From Nemertoderma westbladi (taxonomy: Eukaryota; Xenacoelomorpha; Nemertodermatida; Nemertodermatidae), in assembly GCA_032718475.1 (NCBI GenBank), contig JAUCBJ010002320.1:1-64000 (forward strand): 64,000 bases of DNA. Reading direction: 5' to 3'. Under the pieces are notes generated by a model. That model worked only from the letters and a program-made list of their open reading frames with translations, ran no database searches and was not told the origin of the DNA. Both the position numbers and the translations under genes were made by a program. Position 1 is the stretch's first letter. The number at the start of each line of letters is the position of its first letter. Of this stretch, positions 58,301 through 61,504 are shown one piece after another.

Positions 58301-61268
58301 AACAAGTGACACAATCAATTGATGCATTTGATGGTTTTCAAAATTTGGTGCTAGCACCACATTTTGCGCCCACTTCCGAAAAATACAAGTTTGAGATGTC
58401 TAGTTAGATAATTATTTATTCCATTGAATTCACAACCGCAATAAACCTCTAAAACGCGGGAAATAAGTTGTCCCAAGCAATTTAACTATTGAATAGATTT
58501 TCAAAATTTCGTACTGGCACCAAATTTTGCACACAGCACCGAAAAATATAAGTTTGATACGCCTGGTGCTACACATATATATTCCATCGAAATCAGAACC
58601 CCAAAAAACGAATAAACAGCTTCTAACAATCAATTTACAAAATTGACATATTTCAAAATTTGGTGCTGGCACTAAAATTTGGCACCCGCCTAAATACCAA
58701 GTTTGAAATTTCTAAATTAATTTATATGAATGCCATCTAATTGCAAACACCAAAAAACCGGTGTAAGTCTAAAATAGAGATGTTACCAATCATATTTCAT
58801 GAAATGTAATTTTTAAAAAACGTTTAAAAAAAAGTGCCAAACGTAGAGTTAACAAATGGAGCTATAACTCGAAAAGTTCCCAATAGTTTTGAAAACCGTT
58901 TTCACTGTTAGGAAGGGAATAGGTTTTTAGGAAAAGTCATAAAATCTCAGAATCCCACCTACCTTTGTTTCAGAGTTATAACAAAAAAACCACGGGAGGT
59001 GGGGGGTCATATTGACCATTTGGTTATACATACTAATGTGTGTGTATGTGACCCTCCACTCAAGTGGGAGAATCCGAATCCTGCAAGATAGATGGCATCT
59101 ATGAACTCTGAACAACTCTGACAGGTCTACCTCCACCATTACGGATTTTCATTTGGGGTAAGGGGTACTTGTTATAATTTTTACTGGGTGCCATGCCCCC
59201 TGTCCCAAAAAAAAAAAATAAAACGAAAACAAAAGGGGCCTCAAGTAGGCATAGGAAACCTTTTTTGTTTTTAAAAATTTCGAATTAATTATTTCATTAT
59301 AAAGTGTGGTAAAAACGAAAATGCCATGTTATATATAGAGATATCTACAGTATATATTGTGATAAGTAAATTAGATAAAGGTGATAACAGAGATTACTTG
59401 GATTTGCAATTTGCCAAATTTGTGCCATTATTACATAATTTGTAGATACTCTTCTCTGTCCCAGTGTCAATTCCTTTATTATACACCCATCCACCATTGT
59501 ATCGACTAAGTGCGAATACTCGCGAACAGTAGCGAGGTAGCATAATCTAATGTATTGTCCTCAGTAAAATGTGTTATGTAATGATTAGTTTAGTTAATTG
59601 GAGGAAGACCAAAGATGTTTTATATTGAGTGAAACTTATAAGCGCAAGTAAATATAGATAAATTTTTATTAAACTTTGTTGAAATATATACTGTATATAC
59701 CAATTTAACAGATGAGATTGGAGTACTTTTGCTGTGTCATCGAAGAGGGCTTCTTCCTCGGGGTCACGTCGAATTTCTATTAGGTGTATAATGTTGCTAG
59801 GCCTTTTGGCTTGTATGTACCATCTGCATCTGTAAGATTGATAATTCTGTATTTTTATATACTAAGCATTGGTTTTGCATGCATATCCAAGCACAATCAT
59901 TACGCTTCGCAAAAAAATTACAGCATACAAGAATATATAGTTCTGAAAGTCCTTGTTGTATACCTTGTATACCTTGTTGTATACCTTGTTGTGTACCTTG
60001 TTGTATACCTTGTATACCTTGTTGTATACCTTGTTGTATACCTTGTTGTATACCTTGTTGTATACCTTGTTGTATACCTTGTTGTATACCTTGTTGTATG
60101 CCTTGTTGTATACCTTGTTGTATACCTTGTTGTACACCTTGTTGTATACCTTGTTGTATACCTTGTTGTATACCTTGTTGTATACCTTGTTGTATACCTT
60201 GTTGTATACCTTGTTGTATACAAGGTATACAAACAATGTGAATTGTTTGTTTGCGAATATGGCATCATATGCCATATTCGCAATTTATGCGAATTTGTTT
60301 GAATTATCTGATATGTATAAATAGCATATATATATAATCTTTGCATGATTTTTTGGTTTTACAGTTCCAACGCCTTGATACGAAACAGGATCCGTGTATA
60401 AAAGAAAACAACTTGAAGTACTACACCAACTATTCAATATCAGCTTGTTTGAGCGAATGTAATGCACAATTTGTTATTGAGAAGTGCAATTGCTCAGGTT
60501 CAATATTTGGAGCAAATGTGACAGATGTCAGGAGCTGCTCACCATTTGAAACTTCAAACTGTGTTATGCCAGCAGGTATGTTTTTTAACAATTTTTGAAT
60601 GACTTAATCTGAACATTTTTTTCAAATGAAAACTATATATAATTTCGTTTAAAATTTAAATAATAAGTTGTTTCTTTTAAAGAATAATCTTTAGGAATAT
60701 GTGCTTTGACATTGGAACTTGGAGATGTTAATTGTAAGCCATTCATGATTCGACAGATTTTCCACATCTAATCAACAAGAAACTGCCGTTGAGTAAATTT
60801 AATAGCAAGGCTAATTAATTTGGTAGGCCTATGGAGTGGGCCTTCCGGTAGCGCATCGACACTCAGTCTTATATATTCCAATTGGTTTGAATAAAGGACT
60901 GTGGCCAAAATATATCATTTGAACTCAATTTTTCATAGAAAACAATGGAAAGTACTGTATCCATCCGTCATTATCTTGTAAAATTAATTTAATTTAAGTA
61001 ATTTAATAATCATTAATTCCTTCAATGTTGCAGTTACTGCAGATGGTTATCTGTCCTACTTGAAGCACCAACACGCATGTGAAGCAAATTGTACGGTACC
61101 ATGTAGTGAATGGGATTACACGTTTCAAGTTGAATCACAATCCGATTGGCCTCGACAGTATGGTCTGGAATATGATTTAGATGCTAATGCAGGTTACCTT
61201 GCCTTGGTAACTGCCTTTTGTGGTCCAAAACCAAATGATGACAAAGATCCATGGCTTATATGTGCTAG
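27981..61268 (+). CDS. DEG/ENaC/ASIC-family cation channel, 5' and middle part (seven exons)
   Basis: An amiloride-sensitive-type, trimeric sodium channel subunit at the plasma membrane. Seven exons (27981-28336, 28975-29148, 45770-45940, 49551-49657, 50375-50565, 60365-60575 and 61034-61268) join with matching phases 2, 2, 2, 1, 0 and 1 into about 481 codons. Diagnostic features in order are: the cytoplasmic HG gating motif in SSTTLHGV, TM1 (RILWLIAFIGSITLCAV), the post-TM1 FPSVTICN motif, and a Cys-rich ectodomain (NGLCYTYPG; YYTNYSISACLSEC; EKCNCSGS; CEANCTVPCSEW). TM2 and the selectivity filter must lie right of 64000. The introns, up to 16.6 kb, are packed with transposons, but no exon is broken. 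The start is uncertain: ATG 27981 is the first outside the Polinton TIR, and upstream exons could exist. The gating ligand cannot be told from the sequence. Confidence 0.9.
28338..28974. other. DEG/ENaC intron 1
   Basis: A 638-bp intron (28337-28974) with donor GTGCGT and acceptor TTGTTTTAG. I see no gene or recognisable repeat in it. Confidence 0.7.
28975..29148 (+). CDS. DEG/ENaC exon 2 (TM1)
   Basis: 174 nt encoding the first transmembrane helix (LWLIAFIGSITLCAVQTF) and the strongly conserved FPSVTICNRN just outside the membrane. Acceptor TTGTTTTAG, donor GTGAGT, phase 2 at both junctions. Confidence 0.93.
29277..29301 (+). repeat. G25 homopolymer
   Basis: 25 consecutive G on the sense strand of intron 2, followed by TACCCTCC. 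Confidence 0.95.
30085..30104 (+). repeat. G20 homopolymer
   Basis: 20 consecutive G in intron 2, followed by CACCCTCCCCCC, a context similar to that of the run at 29277. Confidence 0.95.
30506..30528 (+). repeat. G23 homopolymer
   Basis: 23 consecutive G in intron 2, preceded by CGACATTAA. Confidence 0.95.
30780..30998 (+). mobile_element. LINE 3'-end fragment with ACTTCA-repeat tail
   Basis: An AT-rich untranslated-type sequence ends in CCAATAAA and then a tandem ACTTCA microsatellite (about 30964-30987). A polyadenylation-like signal followed by a short tandem tail is typical of CR1/L2-like LINE 3' ends. There is no coding part. Confidence 0.45.
31640..35273 (+). pseudogene. Decayed Ty3/gypsy retrotransposon (gag-pol)
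   Basis: Gag-pol domains occur in order but are split by stops and frameshifts. A Gag C-terminus is followed by a CCHC knuckle (CYRCGISGHKVPQC, about 31955) and a protease-like DPGANHS at about 32315. RT covers 32827-33600 (TPLVIVPKPDGRVRICGDY, then MPYG), with the catalytic box as YMDEF where Y-x-D-D is expected. RNase H (ITDNHPL) is near 33867. An integrase HHCC-type region (about 34350-34455) and core follow, with FSDNGPQF at about 34664 and GAAERAVQ at about 34771. No intact LTR pair is recognised. It lies in intron 2 of the channel gene, in the same orientation. Long inactive. Confidence 0.85.
35532..36325 (+). pseudogene. Gypsy 2 Gag region
   Basis: Gag-like frame starting just after the primer-binding site: RPISIQQPSIWFKQLVAYF followed by an NLLLTPLPTEQAAL-type segment, the usual N-terminal capsid pattern of Ty3/gypsy Gag. 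It passes through a frame change at about 35790-35820 into VHRLKLLVNAA. The nucleocapsid part is poorly preserved. Confidence 0.75.
36527..36681 (+). pseudogene. Gypsy 2 aspartic protease, 5' part
   Basis: The plus strand encodes VRLLIDTGAGASLLPP at about 36537-36585, the retropepsin D-T-G active-site loop. The domain is cut at 36681 by the LINE and its C-terminal part resumes at 39931 (IVADIVYPILEADFLG). Confidence 0.8.
36682..39924 (+). mobile_element. CR1/L2-like LINE inserted in gypsy 2
   Basis: Its ends are set by a 6-bp target duplication, TAAACT (36676-36681 and 39925-39930). The 3' end is an ATT microsatellite tail (about 39912-39924). It encodes an endonuclease (36863-37192 with a frame break, continuing in 37213-37600: GDVNVW, then SLDVIA, then LSDHAP). 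An RT follows with SGYRANHSTET, VAYLDLSAAF, GVPQGSVLGP and YADDTQLF, then a C-terminal region (ELHWLPVAKRICYK, DSWNRLPVAIR, LKTYLFNK) typical of CR1/L2 elements. The 857-aa frame is intact; the 5' end looks truncated. Confidence 0.93.
37213..39786 (+). CDS. LINE endonuclease/reverse transcriptase ORF (5' incomplete)
   Basis: An 857-aa open frame. Residues 1-120 are the second half of an APE-type endonuclease, with catalytic-type GDVN and SDH motifs. Residues about 390-600 are the reverse transcriptase with the YADD catalytic box and GVPQGSVLGP. The remainder is the CR1/L2-type C-terminal domain. The endonuclease start lies in another frame at 36863-37192, separated by a short break, so the protein is not complete as it stands. 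It uses the same strand as the host gene. Confidence 0.85.
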   Translation: MVCLTSKKDLFMVVYRPPSSKKFIKSVSKFTTELDGIIGDLATKFDSITLLGDVNVWMETECPFRFMMESHGFALANTGSTHSAGHSLDVIASLGSNVSNIEVGPINLKLSDHAPLCFDYSGVNLLKSMSEQCSYRSWSKFNEEAFKDDIIDNNLDKTNINVSFESWLQKLGDLFNKHVPLIVKLVPVNLKHSTIRDEDRDNIQQLRRYKRRLELLYKKKKTELNKAKLIAASMELIKALRESTSLYYQEFIHDNAGNSGALWKQYKKLLGKSYKRILPQSLGDPAQLARLFSDFFKDKVSTIVSSFSAWDCNRLLPKRYDVEFTKFEYMTELEVMKIIKTMSNASCELDCMQTKLFKKVAPDIIEPLTVYINSVLANGIFPEFLKTALVTPMLKKPGMDAEVMKSYRPVSNLMFIGKLIETIVLKQCISQFNFHSAQSGYRANHSTETTNVFIHNELIKAMGIQKVTLVAYLDLSAAFHGHSTVHHGNLKYKLNRMFGFNSTALNFFDMYLSNRYQQVLINGVRSETTLLLTGVPQGSVLGPVLYNAYMTDLFCMLDDRDALFANYADDTQLFLSGMAQAVGDIKKRFVKLFDCVALSMMNNQLQLNADKTEVLLVGSLQQTNKIHISEKRICFGGETIAFSEYVKCLGVVWDGQLKLKKHIITTASKTKYYLRSLYRIKKYLTRTSVETLVNAFITLRLEYSNSILGSCSNSIIRRLQTVQNSAARLVTNSPRYDIATDGHYIYHSATAMLRELHWLPVAKRICYKQILLCYKCLNGTGPEYLKSQLTKVEPVRRLRSGTAACIQVPRVSSALAQCAFYRAAPDSWNRLPVAIRPHKGLELGDFKSKLKTYLFNK
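39931..40618 (+). pseudogene. Gypsy 2 protease end and RT start
   Basis: Resumes after the LINE. It encodes the protease C-terminus (YPILEADFLGAN), the linker to RT and the RT N-terminal part (KPRRLAPDKYATAKKYFDEM, SSLHMVTKKDQSFRPCGDY, FSKIDLVKAY), with a stop near 40228 and a frame change at about 40480. It is cut at 40618-40631 by the next insertion. Confidence 0.8.
40632..41280. mobile_element. 649-bp long-inverted-repeat (foldback) element with 13-bp target duplication
   Basis: The flanks carry a perfect 13-bp direct repeat, TACATTAGAATGT (40619-40631 and 41281-41293), which is gypsy RT coding sequence. Inside, arms of about 296 bp (40667-40962) and 286 bp (40995-41280) are near-perfect inverted copies around a 32-nt loop. 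The first 35 bp at the left are not mirrored. Mirror-image ORFs on the two strands are by-products. A 13-bp duplication is longer than most DNA transposons make and fits target-primed retrotransposition. Confidence 0.85.
41294..43617 (+). pseudogene. Gypsy 2 RT, RNase H and integrase remnant
   Basis: RT resumes with MSFGMNNAAP. The catalytic box reads FFND where Y-x-D-D is expected (about 41377-41388). It continues through LDFLGFHVKSEGI, RNase H (FTDHKPLVAVF, about 42036) and integrase (HMDIVGPLP at about 42666, TNGKVERMHH at about 42949). The C-terminal GPY/F-like module reads PYRVVKDNG followed by VSRLKPYF (about 43310-43410). Several stops occur. All pol domains are present, so decay followed a full-length insertion. 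Confidence 0.85.
43850..44825 (+). pseudogene. RTE-like LINE fragment
   Basis: RT sequence in several frames (IPDEIVAAIRLVYDGLTTFV, then DYVLHMSLNHH, then LDFDDDLG where a YADD-like box is expected) precedes the C-terminal part at 44380-44730 (WAALNGLSMIWKSHRI, RLLRAAVVPVLFYGSPCL). The 3' end at about 44806-44828 is a tandem AATC tail, as in RTE elements. It is heavily mutated and cannot be functional. It lies in intron 2 just after the gypsy. Confidence 0.75.
44829..45769. other. Distal part of intron 2
   Basis: AT-rich and without a gene or clear transposon. It ends in a polypyrimidine tract and TTTCTTTACAG, the acceptor of exon 3. Confidence 0.6.
45770..45940 (+). CDS. DEG/ENaC exon 3
   Basis: 171 nt of ectodomain that completes the Arg codon split after exon 2 and ends with AAGHQIEKSVA, matching the family pattern of an (H)QIE helix just before the first Cys-rich segment. 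Acceptor TTTACAG, donor GTAAGT, phase 2 at the end. The 16.6-kb intron before it holds two gypsy elements and two LINEs. Confidence 0.88.
48060..49200. repeat. Minisatellite-bearing segment flanked by direct repeats
   Basis: About 13 copies of a 17-bp unit (CATTCGGACCTTCGTCC) lie at 48838-49055. Two to three copies in the opposite orientation (GGTCCGAATGGGATGAA) lie at 48215-48262. Outside them a diverged direct repeat begins TAGGAATTGGATGCT (about 48079 and 49066) and extends for roughly 120 bp. The segment may be a composite mobile repeat. The many ORFs on both strands come from the short period. Confidence 0.75.
48597..48623 (+). repeat. G27 homopolymer
   Basis: 27 consecutive G in intron 3, the longest of five such runs; all five are on the + (sense) strand of the channel gene. 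Confidence 0.95.
49551..49657 (+). CDS. DEG/ENaC exon 4
   Basis: 107 nt encoding WNVNTVCSAADF and NGLCYTYPGRN, the conserved Cys-x-TYP strand of the extracellular domain. Acceptor TTATTGCAG, donor GTAAAT, leaving phase 1. Confidence 0.92.
49658..50374. other. DEG/ENaC intron 4 with TGAA/ATTG/ATT microsatellites
   Basis: A 717-bp intron. At about 50206-50281 it carries consecutive (GAAT)n, (GATT)n and (ATT)n tracts. No gene. It ends in CTTCAATTTAG. Confidence 0.8.
50375..50565 (+). CDS. DEG/ENaC exon 5
   Basis: 191 nt of ectodomain: HLVFAINAESYEYQG, then SVYLTIHEANALPDF, then RFELIAGTSTELGIYMKL, the palm/beta-ball strands with the LIA-G-T-x-I-x-M pattern. Acceptor CAATTTAG, donor GTGAGT, phase 0. 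Confidence 0.92.
50794..50814 (+). repeat. G21 homopolymer
   Basis: 21 consecutive G in intron 5, embedded in CCGGGGC..TCGTATTGACCC. Confidence 0.95.
50940..51175. repeat. Left part of a degenerate tandem repeat with GGTGCTAGCACC palindrome
   Basis: It shares CAATTTGCCAGATCATTGCT, ACCCATCACCAAAAAGTACA and TTGAGATGTCCAGTGCTG with 57970-58090. The LINE fragment lies between the two, so the insertion split a repeat array. The unit carries the palindrome GGTGCTAGCACC. Confidence 0.7.
51723..51897 (-). repeat. Gypsy 3 LTR (3' LTR on coding strand)
   Basis: 175 bp, starts TG and ends CA. It contains an internal dyad, GTTCGCTATACAGCGAATC. Confidence 0.95.
52062..55772 (-). CDS. pol: Gypsy 3 Pol polyprotein (PR-RT-RNase H-IN)
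   Basis: An uninterrupted frame of 1,236 codons. The first 50 or so codons run out of frame with the Gag zinc knuckles, so the real Pol probably begins by frameshift from gag near 55590-55620. Domains: retropepsin ADTGAGRTV (about 160); RT with VRICADLTKLN, SPMGF and catalytic VIDDIG (about 505); RNase H KTDASRLNGLGFALL and TDHKPLVQIF; integrase H-H-C-C finger (HASHQG, CLECQKY) and core Asp in SSDFYQL, Asp in TTDQGPQ (about 997). In the third core position the usual NG-x-AE reads NGHAKANVK, so the catalytic Glu appears replaced by Lys. That would disable integration by this copy. Confidence 0.93.
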   Translation of the reverse strand: MGDYLTHRRRKSMRKTAILKILINAVSTVVKIIIGINRNLVQHRGRNVFVVVESDILPQFVLNHPLSSTPLSSIRAICISESNDEVSSISDEQDEDSPTFNNDDGKLNILTIFNNYDNYDNTDIINSEINTIVKRNNAYYLNVNIIPEGLVSPITVTALADTGAGRTVMGLETFNNTGIVNKLVLEPKLKHNLSSVAGKSLEQIGTFKASITAGNKQTTTLVVVCYDVVGFYLSLETCQALHIIPPEFPNPSYTNHISGIKDSTDFNTVDTTQTIASNDKHKPVWQKREEWIKTIPNVHHLTPDLIKMITEKLQTVYHKVFDDSTELRPMKGNIVGSPMTITLKSEVKPFAIHAARQIPYAMRDKAKKALEYMVEREIIEPVGDIPTSWCHPIVVTPKQNGEVRICADLTKLNTQVERTAYHTKTPAEAISGFSLNDRFFSKIDLVKGYWQMPLDSAAQDLTVFITPFGKYKYLRSPMGFVSTGDSYSFRGDHAMAGINVQKVIDDIGIGTSTLPDLIRTVCNVLERCAYHNLTVNKSKSIMCAEQINFVGYHISYGEISIDQRKTSAISDFPVPTTRSDLRSFLGLVNQLGSFSKEISSATTPLRQLLSTKNNFIWMEEHSIAFKKTKQILLSPPILGMFDPTAETILKTDASRLNGLGFALLQKQAGVQKLIQCGSRFLKDVETRYAVIELEALAITWAIKKCHVYLAGIPQFTVITDHKPLVQIFNNYGLIEIDNTRILNYRSRLSDYSFSVVWEHGKQHSIPDALSRAPVLEPDIDDDLIEMENSALHAIDTNIAAFEIPDLIVDDLRKCADRDINYQELITAISNNFQNTNNNGYIQKFKSIRNDLSIENGIVLKGHQIVIPPTSVNDILRKLHASHQGIDRTKRRARQSVYWPGYSTDITNTVNKCLECQKYRSSLPHEPLLQAHIPKRAFVSVSSDFYQLSTQYYIIYADRYSGYLLVEKFPSAPSATDTIKVLRRLFAMLGIPNTLTTDQGPQYAAETMSKFLQTWGVKWTPSSPKHPQGNGHAKANVKKAKYLLAKTGGNIESHEFQSGMLELYNTPNSDGLSPAQRVFGHPTRTLIPTHWRAYSPEWQRSADLSDHRRLDTAEKHKYYYNRSAFALTPISTNTTVLVQNTSTNKWDRIAKVIETANDRRYRLRFPSGRNLWRNRRFIRPVQAELINHSDNMAQSNYNSSDNSIDNSIDLDSPSVRRSARNKCQPNRLDYSQLGGNI
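55590..56827 (-). CDS. gag: Gypsy 3 Gag with nucleocapsid zinc knuckles (frame change)
   Basis: 330 codons from ATG 56825-56827 encode a helical Gag (MSELKSLKASRRGYK; WEEILLQAKEKLADIEAHIK; FRKFNEWIPLWINYS). The frame ends at 55835, but about 20 nt earlier a second frame opens that carries two CCHC knuckles at about 55600-55720 (CFHCGQNNHRDKSKPC and CICCGGIGHFAPVC). So either a frameshift mutation near 55855-55870 or a programmed shift separates capsid from nucleocapsid. The second frame in turn overlaps the start of Pol. Confidence 0.85.
57032..57206 (-). repeat. Gypsy 3 LTR (5' LTR on coding strand)
   Basis: 175 bp, identical to the other LTR except one base. It adjoins the primer-binding site on its inner (left) side. 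Confidence 0.95.
57965..58790. repeat. Degenerate tandem repeat, about 125-180-bp units
   Basis: About five diverged copies carry the order AAATTTGGTGCTGGCAC, TTT-CCCA-C-CCGAAAAATACAAGTTTGA, and later CCC-TATAACGC-AGAAACAAG. Copies start near 57990, 58160, 58330, 58505 and 58650. The same family occurs at 50940-51175, left of the LINE insertion. Confidence 0.75.
58791..59944. other. Non-coding part of intron 5
   Basis: I see no gene. It contains an A-rich run at about 59206-59222 and AT-rich sequence; nothing recognised. Confidence 0.5.
59945..60235. repeat. 12-bp minisatellite (TTGTATACCTTG) just upstream of exon 6
   Basis: About 22 copies of a 12-bp unit containing the palindrome GTATAC, interrupted by a few 9-bp partial units. 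At its right end one unit is inverted (AAGGTATACAA at about 60222-60232). All frames stay open on both strands because of the 12-bp period. It ends about 130 bp before exon 6. Confidence 0.95.
60251..60283. repeat. Perfect 15-bp-arm hairpin
   Basis: TTGCGAATATGGCAT (60251-60265) pairs exactly with 60269-60283 across a 3-nt loop (CAT). It lies 81 bp upstream of the exon 6 acceptor. Confidence 0.9.
60365..60575 (+). CDS. DEG/ENaC exon 6
   Basis: 211 nt encoding the most Cys-rich part (KQDPCIKENNLKYYTNYS, ISACLSECNAQFV, EKCNCSGSIF), matching the conserved Y-S-x-x-x-C-x-x-x-C and C-x-C pairs of the thumb and palm. Acceptor TTTTACAG, donor GTATGT, leaving phase 1. Confidence 0.94.
60576..61033. 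other. DEG/ENaC intron 6
   Basis: A 458-bp intron, AT-rich, no gene or repeat recognised. Acceptor AATGTTGCAG. Confidence 0.85.
61034..61268 (+). CDS. DEG/ENaC exon 7 (3' end uncertain)
   Basis: It encodes DGYLSYLKHQHACEANC, TVPCSEWDYTFQVESQSDWP and a less conserved stretch ending near CGPKPNDDKD. The C-x-x-x-C-x-x-x-C-x-x-x-Y and S-x-x-WP pattern is diagnostic for the family. The end at 61268 assumes a GTTAAT donor, which is weak; an alternative donor is possible. TM2 is not in the window. Confidence 0.82.
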
Positions 61269-61504
61269 GTTAATTAATATCTTGTTATATTTATTAATTT
61301 ACAGTAGGTTCTACATGGTATGTAGTATTGTGCATGTGTTAGAAGAAAATTCCCTACAACTTCTGTCCACTAACTAAAACTAATTCATGATCAAATTCAA
61401 TATTAAAGTAAAATTACAAATAATTTATGTATTAAGAATAATAAATAGATAATAGATTGTACATAAAAGAAAGCCAGAATACGATATCGTTAAAGTACCA
61501 CCTG

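Larger units (their letters stand above)
50566..60364. other. DEG/ENaC intron 5 (9.8 kb)
   Basis: It contains a degenerate 150-bp-class tandem repeat, a split LINE fragment, a full-length young gypsy, a G21 run and a 12-bp minisatellite, each listed separately. 58800-59940 holds no recognisable gene. The acceptor is TTGGTTTTACAG. Confidence 0.85.

Noticed and set aside
59784-60346. Five overlapping ORFs with VYLV, CCIP, YTLL, YNKV and YTTR periodic peptides
   Set aside because: Products of the 12-bp minisatellite; all frames are open for the same reason.
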